DNA from: Armatimonadota bacterium
GTDB lineage: Bacteria; Armatimonadota; Chthonomonadetes; Chthonomonadales; Chthonomonadaceae
Assembly: GCA_026392135.1 (NCBI GenBank)
Contig: JAPLCR010000367.1
Coordinates: 1 to 8,162, forward strand
Length of the DNA: 8,162 nucleotides
Direction: 5' to 3'
Shown here: positions 1-6,687 of the stretch, piece by piece
Numbering within the stretch: the stretch's first letter is position 1
Layout of the letters: each line of letters starts with the position of its first letter
Notes under the pieces: generated by a model
What the model saw: the letters and a program-made list of their open reading frames with translations, nothing else
Told to the model about the DNA's origin: nothing
Databases searched by the model: none
Translations under genes and position numbers: made by a program

Positions 1-95
1 GTTGTGTATTTGTATGTAATTAGTTATTTTATAACAAGTATTTCTATCAATCTACTATATTATGAAACAAATGAGTGATCGTTATGAAGTACCCC

Positions 96-141
96 AAAAT
101 CGGCTGTCCCCTCATCATAATGGTGAGAGTAGGGGGACAGC
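96..141 (-). terminator. Probable intrinsic terminator of the M20 peptidase gene
   Basis: Bases 103-111 (GCTGTCCCC) and 133-141 (GGGGACAGC) form a perfect 9-bp stem. An inner stem (112-117 with 121-126, one G-T pair) can extend it past a 6-base bulge. Read on the minus strand, the stem lies about 40 bases after the peptidase stop codon and is followed three bases later by a run of four T (96-99). The T run is short, so termination may be partial. Bases 1-90 beyond it are AT-rich and hold no gene I can support. Confidence 0.5.
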
Positions 142-179
142 TTACAGTGGGGAAGGGGATAACAGTACTATCGAATGCT

Positions 180-1574
180 TTAGGAGAGGGTGTCTAGCTG
201 TAGTAGCAGGTGAGCGAGATGACTTGTGCCCTTATTAAAGTCGTCGAGGCGAATGTTTTCGTTTGGGGCATGGGCGCGAACACCGGGGTATTCGATACCG
301 GGCGCGGTTACGGGCAGTCCTAGGAAGTTCGAGAACCACCACATAGGTCCTGATCCACCTACAATGGGCGTAATAGTAGCGCGTTTACCGTAGACACGGA
401 CGGCGGTTTCTGCGGCAAGTTGCACGAACGGGTGGTCGGGGTCTACGCGAGCTGGGCGTTGACCACCCAGATAACGTACTTCAATGTCGGCAAAGCCCTC
501 CTGCACAAGCCACGCTTTCAGGTTTGCGTGTACCTCATCGGGATCTTGGTCGGGGACGAGGCGGAAGTCCATTTTTGCGTGGGCTTCCGAGGGAAGCACT
601 GTCTTCGCGCCTGCCCCCTGCCAACCGCTATCAAGCCCACACACTGTTAGGGTTGGCTCAAAAACGGCACGGCGCATATACTCCGCGCCTTTGGTTGCAT
701 CGCCGCCCAAGAATCCGTCGTCTGGCAAACCAAACTTAGCCCGTGTGTCCTCGTAGTCGTTTGAGAGCGATCCTAGTAGCTCCATGTCGCGCTCGGAGGC
801 AGGTATCGCACTATCGTAGTGACCGGGAAGCAGTATTCGCTCGTCGCTCCCTTTCAAGCGTGACAAAGCCCACACCAGTCGCCATGCCGCATTGGGGAGT
901 AGTGAGCCTCCCATGCCAGAGTGTGCGTCGTAGGCTATGGTCTTGACATGGAGTTCAAAGTAGGCGATACCCCTCATACCGCAGTAGAGATAGGGTGCCC
1001 CCTCCTCATTGACCCCACCCTCCTCCCAGATGCAGTAGTCGGCATGGAGATTGTCGCGCTCTGCCTCCATAAATGAACCGATATGTGGACTGCCTACCTC
1101 CTCCTCCCCCTCCGATATAAACTTGACATGGAAGGGAAGCTCCCCTTTGTTGACGGAGCGAATCGCATTTAGGGCAAGCAGGCGCGAAACGATGTGCCCT
1201 TTATCGTCGCCAACCCCTCGTGCAAAGGCTTTGCCGTCGCGAAATGTAAGTGTGAACGGGTCGCTATCCCACAGTTCGAGTGGCTCGGCGGGCTGTACAT
1301 CGTAGTGATTATAGAAGAGAACCGTCGGCGCGTCTGGGTTAGGAGAGCGGTACTCACCGTAGGCGATTGGAGGTGCATCAGTAATGGGAATCAGGCGTGC
1401 TGTCAATCCTGCTTTCCTATACAGAGAGCAGACAAACTCCGCGCAAGGCTCTTGAGCCTGCTTTTTTGCGGAGACGCTAGGAATGGCACAGAGGTGTGCA
1501 AGGTCATCCAGAGCCTTGTCGCGATGTTCAGCGATGTAAGCGTCTATTTCGTCAAGGCGTGTTTCAAGTGTCAA
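180..1574 (-). CDS. M20 family metallopeptidase (dipeptidase-like)
   Basis: This is a cytoplasmic zinc-dependent exopeptidase of the M20 (ArgE/DapE/CPG2/carnosinase) family, 464 residues, the usual length for the dipeptidase branch. No signal peptide is seen. Metal-site motifs are in order: NHYDVQP (H90, D92), the bridging-Asp motif GVGDDKG (D123), the acid pair in EGEEEVGS (E158 likely general base, E159 likely ligand), an acidic WEEGG stretch (E184/E185) where the third ligand falls, and the C-terminal His in RAHAPNE (H435). DAHSGMGG (H218) marks the start of the lid/dimerisation domain, roughly residues 205-320. The start is TTG, chosen because AGGAG lies 8 bases upstream and the N-terminus matches the family's usual opening helix. 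It is transcribed away from mutS2 and appears to be a single-gene unit. Substrate (dipeptides, acylated amino acids or similar) cannot be read from sequence. Family is certain; exact activity is not. Confidence 0.95.
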   Translation of the reverse strand: MTLETRLDEIDAYIAEHRDKALDDLAHLCAIPSVSAKKQAQEPCAEFVCSLYRKAGLTARLIPITDAPPIAYGEYRSPNPDAPTVLFYNHYDVQPAEPLELWDSDPFTLTFRDGKAFARGVGDDKGHIVSRLLALNAIRSVNKGELPFHVKFISEGEEEVGSPHIGSFMEAERDNLHADYCIWEEGGVNEEGAPYLYCGMRGIAYFELHVKTIAYDAHSGMGGSLLPNAAWRLVWALSRLKGSDERILLPGHYDSAIPASERDMELLGSLSNDYEDTRAKFGLPDDGFLGGDATKGAEYMRRAVFEPTLTVCGLDSGWQGAGAKTVLPSEAHAKMDFRLVPDQDPDEVHANLKAWLVQEGFADIEVRYLGGQRPARVDPDHPFVQLAAETAVRVYGKRATITPIVGGSGPMWWFSNFLGLPVTAPGIEYPGVRAHAPNENIRLDDFNKGTSHLAHLLLQLDTLS

Positions 1575-1582
1575 CTTTAGAG

Positions 1583-1587
1583 CTCCT
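1583..1587 (-). promoter_or_regulatory. Ribosome binding site that fixes a TTG start
   Basis: On the minus strand AGGAG is followed by an 8-base spacer and then TTG at 1574-1572. No ATG or GTG with a comparable site is nearby, so TTG is the best start for the peptidase. Confidence 0.75.
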
Positions 1588-1823
1588 TAATAGATATTTC
1601 GTTCCGACAGAACATTCTCTGTTTTCTTGAAGTAGATTACCCTATCAGCGATGAATGCTTCACGTACTGTACAATTTTGGCTGAGACACCGCAAGGCTCT
1701 CTCTCCTTCACGAGGGCGAGGATTAGGGTATAGTATTTTCTTTATCAGAAAAGCGTTCTGTAACGATAGGGAAGAGGTAGAATTGAAGAGACGATACGCT
1801 CTCATTGAGATTGGAAAATAGCG
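1588..1823. other. Divergent intergenic region between peptidase and mutS2
   Basis: This gap must hold the promoters of both flanking genes. No pair of boxes is convincing. On the plus strand TACAAT (1670-1675) and TATAGT (1729-1734) are possible -10 boxes for mutS2, but neither has a good -35 partner. Near the peptidase start there is a small inverted repeat, GTTC (1601-1604) and GAAC (1610-1613), and a 5-bp hairpin ACAGA/TCTGT (1607-1622). A dispersed palindrome sits at 1701-1731. Open frames here on the minus strand run into mutS2 and look like chance. Confidence 0.5.
1701..1731 (-). repeat. Dispersed intergenic palindrome, copy 1 (reversed)
   Basis: The core CTCTCC(n8)GGGCGAGG is also found at 8043-8062. 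The arms 1701-1708 and 1713-1720 pair around loop CACG with a single T-C mismatch at the same place in the stem as in the copy near 8050. On the minus strand the flank reads ACCCTAATCC, similar to the CCTCACCC flank of the other two copies. It lies about 100 bp before mutS2, so it may be transcribed in its leader. Confidence 0.55.
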
Positions 1824-4217
1824 ATGGATACGCACTCATTACAAGTTTTAGAATATAAAAAAGTTCTCGATAAGCTCGTTGCACACACCACCAATGGCGT
1901 GGGGCACGAGTTTGCGAGTCAGTTAGAACCGCTCCCATACCCTGAGACCGTCGTTCGACGGTTGCAGGAGACTAAAGAGGGGCGCTATCTGCGCGACCAC
2001 GAAAGCGGGTTGCCGCTCGGCGGTATACACGACATTCGCACGGTATTAGAGCAGGGGCGTGTAGAGATGCGGATCTCGCCGCACGACCTCCTCAAGGTGA
2101 TGTACTCCACTGAAGCAGGGCGAAGCGTGCGAATGTACATCCTCAATCGGCACGAACACGTCCCGCTACTCGCGGAGATGGCGACGAACATCCCCGTCCT
2201 GCAGATTGTGGAGAGCCGTATCGGCGCGTGTATCAGCGAAAGTGCGGAGGTACGCGACTCGGCTTCGCCCGAACTAGGACGTATACGCAGTCAGATAAAA
2301 GTCACGCAGAACCGTTTGACTGACCGCCTACAGTCGCTTCTCGGTGCTGAAAAGCACCGCACGCATATACAAGAGACAGTAGTCACAGTGCGCGAAGGGC
2401 GTTACTGCATTCCTGTAAAGGCGGAGTATGCGAAGGCGTTTGGAGGGATTGTTCACGACTCCAGCCAGTCGGGTGCTACCGTCTTTATTGAGCCACCGCA
2501 GACCATAGAACTCGGCAACGAACTCAAGCAACTTCTACTCAAAGAGGTGCAAGAGATAGAGCGAATACTCAGCGAACTGACCGCGCTCGTCGGCTCCTAC
2601 TACGCAGAACTGCATCGCATGATTTCGATACTCGGGCATCTGGACGTTATCAACGCGAAGGCGATACTTGCGGAAGAGATGCAGGCGGCGGAGCCAAAAC
2701 TGAACCGCAAGGGTATCGTCAAGCTGTACGAGGCGCGTCACCCACTTCTCACTGGGCACGTCATTCCTATAGAGGTAGAGGTGGGCGAAAAGTTCAGCAC
2801 GCTTCTGATAACGGGACCTAACACGGGCGGCAAGACGGTCTCGCTCAAGACGATAGGGCTACTGACCTTGATGATACTCACAGGGCTACAGATACCCGCC
2901 TCCGGCGACAGCGAAATCGCCCTCTTCGACCAGGTGTACGCCGATATCGGTGACGAGCAGGACATTCAGCAGAGCCTCTCTACGTTTAGCGCCCACCTCA
3001 AGAACATCGTGCGAATTGTGGACACTATCGGAACCAACGCCCTTGTGTTGATGGACGAGGTTGGCGCAGGAACCGACCCCGCGGAGGGTGCGGCACTTGC
3101 CAAGTCGCTTCTTGACTATCTTCAGCAGAAGGGGGCGCGAGTCGTTGCGACAACGCACTACGGCGAACTGAAAGAGTACGCCTACTCGCACACGGGTGTC
3201 GAAAACGCCTCTGTTGAGTTCAGCCTTGAGACTCTATCACCGACCTACCGTGTGATGCTAGGTGTACCCGGCTCCTCCAATGCGTTCTATATTGCGCGTA
3301 GGTTGGGCTTGCGCGAGGATTTGGTTAATGGGGCACGGGACTACCTTTCGCACCGCGACATTGAGACCGGCGAACTGCTCCAACAGATTGAAAAGAGCCG
3401 TAGAGCCGCGAAAACTACCGAAATTCAGGCGAACCGCGCCCGAAACGAGGCGACTGCCGCGAAGCGCGAATACGAGACCCGTGTTCAGCAGATAACTGAA
3501 GTTCAGCGTACCGTTCGCCAAAACGCAGAAGAGGAGGCGCGGCTCGTTCTGCGCCGCGCTAATGAGAAAGCGGAGAACATCCTCAAAGAGTTACAGAAGC
3601 TGAGTAAGGGGGCGCAAAAAGGAACTACGGCACGTCGGAAACTGGAGACGCTACGTAAAGAGACCTACAACTCCCTCGAAGAGCAGAACCCTGTGCCGCT
3701 AGCCGAGCCTCCTCCCGCGCCCGATGGTCATATCTATAAAAAGGGCGATAGGGTGCGCGTCGTCTCGTTGAACATGGATGGGCAACTCCTTGACGACCCT
3801 CGTGATGGATCGGTGATACTCCAGATGGGCATTATGCGCGTCACACTTCCCTTGAATCAGCTACGCCCAATGGATAAGGCGGAGACAGCAGAGATAGTGA
3901 AGCGCGAAAAGAAAAAGGCGACGATTGAGGTCAGTGGTGCAGGGGATATTGCCATGCAGAAGTCGCTACAAATATCACCTGAACTGATGTTACGTGCTAT
4001 GCGTGCCGATGAAGCCCAGTCACTACTAGATAAGTATATTGACGACGCTTTTGTGGCGGGGCTACAGCAGGCGCGTATCATTCACGGGCGCGGCACGGGG
4101 GCATTGCGGCGTGTGGTGCAGGACTACCTGCGTCAACACCCCTCTGTCGCAAGTTTTCGGCAGGGCGTGGAGGGCGAGGGCGGAGACGGCGTGACGGTGG
4201 TTGTCTTCAACCACTAG
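1824..4217 (+). CDS. mutS2: MutS2 family ATPase/endonuclease with C-terminal Smr domain
   Basis: The protein is 797 residues, normal for MutS2. The MutS core lacks the mismatch-recognition domain: a helical lever/clamp region (about 1-300), then the ABC-type ATPase with Walker A TGPNTGGKT (330-338, K337), signature STFSAHL (386-392), Walker B LVLMDEVGAGTDP (407-419, D411/E412) and switch His H445 in ATTHY. A long charged coiled coil follows (about 510-615), then a Pro-rich linker, a small beta-rich KOW-like segment (about 636-682) and a Smr domain (about 715-797) with the conserved HGRGTG (754-759). In known members MutS2 suppresses recombination by cutting branched DNA, and in Bacillus it also acts at collided ribosomes. 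Odd point: the Smr motif usually written LDLRG reads LMLRA (722-726) here, so nuclease activity is uncertain. The ATG start fits the family N-terminus; upstream there is only a weak GGA site. It is monocistronic, ending at a strong terminator. Confidence 0.96.
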   Translation: MDTHSLQVLEYKKVLDKLVAHTTNGVGHEFASQLEPLPYPETVVRRLQETKEGRYLRDHESGLPLGGIHDIRTVLEQGRVEMRISPHDLLKVMYSTEAGRSVRMYILNRHEHVPLLAEMATNIPVLQIVESRIGACISESAEVRDSASPELGRIRSQIKVTQNRLTDRLQSLLGAEKHRTHIQETVVTVREGRYCIPVKAEYAKAFGGIVHDSSQSGATVFIEPPQTIELGNELKQLLLKEVQEIERILSELTALVGSYYAELHRMISILGHLDVINAKAILAEEMQAAEPKLNRKGIVKLYEARHPLLTGHVIPIEVEVGEKFSTLLITGPNTGGKTVSLKTIGLLTLMILTGLQIPASGDSEIALFDQVYADIGDEQDIQQSLSTFSAHLKNIVRIVDTIGTNALVLMDEVGAGTDPAEGAALAKSLLDYLQQKGARVVATTHYGELKEYAYSHTGVENASVEFSLETLSPTYRVMLGVPGSSNAFYIARRLGLREDLVNGARDYLSHRDIETGELLQQIEKSRRAAKTTEIQANRARNEATAAKREYETRVQQITEVQRTVRQNAEEEARLVLRRANEKAENILKELQKLSKGAQKGTTARRKLETLRKETYNSLEEQNPVPLAEPPPAPDGHIYKKGDRVRVVSLNMDGQLLDDPRDGSVILQMGIMRVTLPLNQLRPMDKAETAEIVKREKKKATIEVSGAGDIAMQKSLQISPELMLRAMRADEAQSLLDKYIDDAFVAGLQQARIIHGRGTGALRRVVQDYLRQHPSVASFRQGVEGEGGDGVTVVVFNH

Positions 4218-4252
4218 ATGGTAAGAGTGTAGGGTTGTGGCTCTGCACATAA

Positions 4253-4284
4253 CCTCACCCAACCTCTCCTTCGCAAAGGAGAGG
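4253..4284 (+). repeat. Dispersed intergenic palindrome, copy 2 (serves as terminator)
   Basis: CCTCACCC (4253-4260) is followed by a perfect stem CCTCTCCTT/AAGGAGAGG. The same order, CCTCACCC then a CTCTCC-initiated hairpin, occurs at 8017-8064 and, reversed, near 1701-1731. Confidence 0.6.
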
Positions 4285-4291
4285 AGTTTTT
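4263..4291 (+). terminator. Intrinsic terminator of mutS2
   Basis: A perfect 9-bp stem, 4263-4271 with 4276-4284, closes a 4-base CGCA loop and is followed two bases later by five T (4287-4291). It begins 46 bases after the mutS2 stop codon. On the opposite strand no T-run follows, so it does not serve the convergent gene. Confidence 0.85.
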
Positions 4292-4360
4292 GTGGTATGA
4301 GATTAGAAGCCTGTGTGAATGGTTCTAAGCGAGGGGCTTGTGTGCATTTTTTTCGCAGAT

Positions 4361-5353
4361 TTACCGCTCTAGGGGAAGGTTGGGGGCATCCAGTATGTTT
4401 TGTAGGGCTTGCTGTTCGGTGACATCAATGATTTGGGGACCCTGCCTGAATCGCCAATGAGGAGTAATATCTTGGGTATTAGGCGCAAGCGTCATGCCGT
4501 CGCGCAGGAGTATCTGGCTGTTCAAGGGGTGTACAAATATCATTTCGTCGAAATATCCATCGGGACCCTCTACGCCGTCAACGAAGGCGCGTGTGTAACC
4601 GAGCATACGGTCTTTCCGTGATAGCTGTAGATAGGGAAGCCTAAGGAAAAGGAGATACCGCTCTCCAACGCCTAGGAGAGGGTCGCCAGAGGCGTGAGAG
4701 TACCAACTTCCGACTTGCCATATTTTAATGATAGCGGGTGCTTGCGGTGTCGCGGATTTGAGATACCGCTCTACTGCAATGAGAAATACGGTGTGTTTGC
4801 TACTGCCGTTTGTATTGTTGAAAGGAGTATTCCCTTCACGTAGTACGCCGACTACTCTACCAACCACAATGTAATCGGCGGCTTTGCATAGGAATTTAAG
4901 ATGGAAGTCGATTGTTCCAGGGTAGGACGCATCCACATGAACAGGGCGGTGTTGGATAGGGGCGGGTTTTGCCTTGCTGAGAAACGACTTTAGAAGAGCA
5001 TCCTCGTTTGAGGGTAGATTTACTATAGCTCCCTCTTCATCTTGAAACCGCTTACTATCAGGCGAGTAGTAGAAGCTAGTGGTGTTTTCGTTCTTAACAA
5101 CATAGAAGAGGTACGGGTAGCCTTGCCTATCTAGGTTGGTTTGAGTAGAAGGCTTATTAGGCGGATTGGGGAAGGACAGTAAGCCTTTGTTGGCTACAGT
5201 AGGCGGTAGAGTAAATTTGTCTAGCGTTCCTTGATAGCGATCGGCAGTGCCTACTCGCTTAAAGACCACCAACACGCCGTTTTGCGCGGGTTGGGGCTGC
5301 GTTTTAGGCGGATTTAATCCGAGTAGCAGAGTGAGAAGGTAGAGTATCATCAT
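4361..5353 (-). CDS. Secreted protein of unknown function
   Basis: I do not recognise this 330-residue protein. It opens with a short hydrophobic signal-peptide-like segment (MMILYLLTLLLGLNP, residues 1-15) and a Pro/Gln-rich stretch, so export is likely. There is no Cys lipobox. Residues 25-130 are low in recognisable motifs and rich in Asn, Pro, Ser and Thr. The second half has a pattern seen in some exported beta-barrel (OB/netrin-like) proteins: a strand ADYIVVGRVVGV near 158-170, VFLIAVERYLKS near 188-200, then IIKIWQVGS and LLGVGERYLLFLRLP (about 226-240). That resemblance is my inference only. The start is well supported by GGAGG seven bases upstream. It is convergent with mutS2 and divergent from ribF, hence probably a single-gene unit. 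Its composition looks AT-richer than its neighbours, which may point to faster evolution or later acquisition. No clear terminator follows; a 4-bp stem near 4327-4339 is too weak to call. Confidence 0.8.
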   Translation of the reverse strand: MMILYLLTLLLGLNPPKTQPQPAQNGVLVVFKRVGTADRYQGTLDKFTLPPTVANKGLLSFPNPPNKPSTQTNLDRQGYPYLFYVVKNENTTSFYYSPDSKRFQDEEGAIVNLPSNEDALLKSFLSKAKPAPIQHRPVHVDASYPGTIDFHLKFLCKAADYIVVGRVVGVLREGNTPFNNTNGSSKHTVFLIAVERYLKSATPQAPAIIKIWQVGSWYSHASGDPLLGVGERYLLFLRLPYLQLSRKDRMLGYTRAFVDGVEGPDGYFDEMIFVHPLNSQILLRDGMTLAPNTQDITPHWRFRQGPQIIDVTEQQALQNILDAPNLPLER

Positions 5354-5360
5354 TTTGTAT

Positions 5361-5365
5361 CCTCC
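5361..5365 (-). promoter_or_regulatory. Strong ribosome binding site of the secreted-protein gene
   Basis: Minus-strand GGAGG with a 7-base spacer precedes the ATG at 5353. A second ATG follows directly, but the spacing favours the first. Confidence 0.8.
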
Positions 5366-5418
5366 AACTGCGGCGCGAACTCTCTGTAGCGCAGTGGCAA
5401 GCGGCGAGGTTTGTGACT

Positions 5419-5446
5419 ATTGTACCAGCAAATCATCTCATGTTTT
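5419..5446 (-). promoter_or_regulatory. Putative extended -10 promoter for the secreted-protein gene
   Basis: Minus-strand TGG-TACAAT (5427-5419) matches an extended -10 element. A poor -35 candidate AAAACA (5446-5441) lies 16 bp upstream. Transcription would begin near 5412, leaving a leader of about 58 bases that contains the GGAGG site. Confidence 0.45.
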
Positions 5447-5513
5447 ATGGCGGTGTTTTTGGTTATGGAGGGCAGTCTGCAATTTTCGTCCCTATTAACA
5501 GCCACGGATTGAG

Positions 5514-5519
5514 TATAAT
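5514..5519 (+). promoter_or_regulatory. Putative -10 box (TATAAT) of ribF
   Basis: This is a perfect TATAAT inside the interrupted palindrome GTATA-A-TATAC (5513-5523). No good -35 box lies 16-18 bp upstream. The expected transcription start is near 5526, the same base as an upstream in-frame ATG. The real ribF start at 5562 would then have a leader of about 36 bases. Confidence 0.5.
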
Positions 5520-5561
5520 ATACGTATGAGCGTCTACTCTGGTGGTTGGAATGAGAACAGC

Positions 5562-6488
5562 ATGAATGTTATCTACGGCTTGTCCGCCATTACACAAGCC
5601 TTTCCCGCGTCTACCGTCGCCATCGGCACGTTCGACGGGGTGCATATCGGGCATCAGGCGATAGTCCGCACAGCGATTGAAGACGCGCAGAGACATCAGC
5701 GCCCCGCCCTTATCTTTACGTTTGACCGTCATCCCGCCGAGCTTATCGCGCCTGAGCGGGTTCCAGGCTACCTCACTACTCCCTCCCAACGGATTCGCCT
5801 CCTCTCCGAGTTGAACCCCTCTTCCGTTATTATCGCGCATTTCGACATGGCTCTCTCCCAGCTCTCCCCTGACGATTTTGTGCAGGGAATCCTCAAGGAG
5901 AAGTTGAACGCACAGGCGATAGTCGTCGGTAAGAACTTCCTTTTCGGGCAAGGGCGTAGCGGGGATGTCGCCTATCTGGAGCGGGAGCGGGAGAGATTTG
6001 GGTATCGCCTCTACGACTTGGACGCGGTGGAGGCGGATGGCGAACCTGCGAGTAGTACCCGCATTCGGGAACTTCTGCGGCAGGGCGAAATCGCACAGGC
6101 GGAGCGTATACTAGGACACCCTTACTATCTGGCAGGAGAGGTGGTTAAAGGGCAGCAGTTAGGGCGTACCCTCGGCTTTCCTACCGCCAACCTGAGTTTG
6201 GAGGTTCGGCAGGTGGTTCCGCTGGATGGAATCTACGCCGTGCAGGTGACCCTAGGGGATGGGCGCGTACTTAACGGAGCGTGCAGCATTGGCAACCGTC
6301 CGACGATAGAGGATGCAGGACACTCGATTGAGACCTATCTTTTAGATTTTGACGAAGATATTTATGGTCGCAAGATGGAGATTCGTTTTGTAAAACGCTT
6401 ACGGGAAGAGCGCAAGTACGATTCGCTAGACGCGCTGGTGGGGCAGATAGAGCGCGATGTGTCGCAAGCAAGAGAGATTTTGGGATAG
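5562..6488 (+). CDS. ribF: Bifunctional riboflavin kinase / FAD synthetase
   Basis: This cytoplasmic enzyme phosphorylates riboflavin to FMN and adenylates FMN to FAD. Residue numbers are from the ATG at 5562 (308 residues, the usual size). The N-terminal nucleotidyltransferase domain has GTFDGVHIGH (22-31), FTFDRHP (52-58), VGKNFLFG (122-129; often VGxDFxFG, with Asn a common variant) and SSTRIR (164-169). The C-terminal flavokinase domain has GRTLGFPTAN (201-210), DGIYAV (222-227), SIGNRPT (242-248) and the likely catalytic Glu in ETYLLDF (E257). An in-frame ATG at 5526 would add 12 residues (MSVYSGGWNENS). I prefer 5562 because MNVIYGL matches the family's usual start, a weak GGAATGAG lies upstream, and 5526 sits where transcription should begin. 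No FMN riboswitch is visible upstream. A short terminator follows, so it is probably monocistronic. Confidence 0.95.
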   Translation: MNVIYGLSAITQAFPASTVAIGTFDGVHIGHQAIVRTAIEDAQRHQRPALIFTFDRHPAELIAPERVPGYLTTPSQRIRLLSELNPSSVIIAHFDMALSQLSPDDFVQGILKEKLNAQAIVVGKNFLFGQGRSGDVAYLERERERFGYRLYDLDAVEADGEPASSTRIRELLRQGEIAQAERILGHPYYLAGEVVKGQQLGRTLGFPTANLSLEVRQVVPLDGIYAVQVTLGDGRVLNGACSIGNRPTIEDAGHSIETYLLDFDEDIYGRKMEIRFVKRLREERKYDSLDALVGQIERDVSQAREILG

Positions 6489-6491
6489 GAA

Positions 6492-6517
6492 AGCGTAACT
6501 ACTCACGCTCCGTTTTT
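6492..6517 (+). terminator. Probable intrinsic terminator of ribF
   Basis: AGCGT (6492-6496) pairs with ACGCT (6505-6509), with two further G-C pairs possible across a 2-base bulge (GG 6488-6489 with CC 6510-6511). Five T follow at 6513-6517. The stem is short, and it starts at the end of the stop codon. Confidence 0.5.
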
Positions 6518-6520
6518 GCG

Positions 6521-6628
6521 AAAAGTTTCCTGAAAACCGCCATTTTCCCGAACGAGAAAGTGGCATAAAACAAGAAACTTTTGTCCCTAATCCCAAAAGT
6601 TTCTTAAAAACAGCCATTTTCCCGAATG
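6521..6628 (+). repeat. Two 34-bp direct repeats around an inverted core
   Basis: Copy A (6521-6554) and copy B (6595-6628) match at 30 of 34 positions, with a period of 74 bp. Both begin AAAAGTTTC and share GCCATTTTCCCGAA. Between them AAGAAACTTTTG (6572-6583) is a perfect 12-bp inverse of CAAAAGTTTCTT (6594-6605), and 9 of those bases also pair with copy A (6521-6529 with 6574-6582). The middle segment can therefore pair with either flank but not both. Copy A also folds GCCATTTTC (6539-6547) on GAAAGTGGC (6556-6564), with one G-T pair. Copy B folds CCATT on AATGG (6614-6629). No T-run follows the 12-bp stem on the plus strand, so it is not an ordinary terminator for ribF. Function is unknown: an operator, a leader fold for the next operon, or a decayed repeat element. 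Confidence 0.8.
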
Positions 6629-6676
6629 GGTAAACAGGTGCCTTCAGGAAAAAGAAAACAACCTATTTAATCTGAT

Positions 6677-6681
6677 GGGAG
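6677..6681 (+). promoter_or_regulatory. Ribosome binding site of the isomerase-like gene
   Basis: GGGAG with a 6-base spacer precedes the ATG at 6688. Just upstream, the AT-rich CCTATTTAATC (6662-6672) could be a -10 region, but no clear -35 is present. Confidence 0.65.
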
Positions 6682-6687
6682 CCTAAG

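Noticed and set aside
62..238. Plus-strand ORF of 58 codons starting MKQMSDRYEV
   Set aside because: It has no ribosome binding site, runs through the terminator hairpin and overlaps the 3' end of the peptidase gene on the other strand.
1194..1580. 128-codon plus-strand frame opposite the peptidase
   Set aside because: It is a shadow of the well-supported M20 gene, with no ribosome binding site or recognisable protein pattern.
1587..1938. Minus-strand open frames upstream of the peptidase
   Set aside because: They read into the mutS2 coding start, have no family resemblance and cross the dispersed palindrome.
4327..4353. Second terminator before the T-run at 4347-4353
   Set aside because: The stem AAGC/GCTT has only 4 bp and is separated from the T-run by seven bases.
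5354..5561. Possible FMN riboswitch before ribF
   Set aside because: The region lacks the conserved RFN-element sequence blocks, and the probable transcription start leaves only a leader of about 36 bases.
5463..5951. 162-codon minus-strand frame opposite ribF
   Set aside because: It lies antisense to conserved ribF motifs and runs through the promoter region, and its translation has no recognisable domain.
6521..6628. CRISPR array
   Set aside because: There are only two imperfect copies, and the segment between them is complementary to the repeats rather than a unique spacer.
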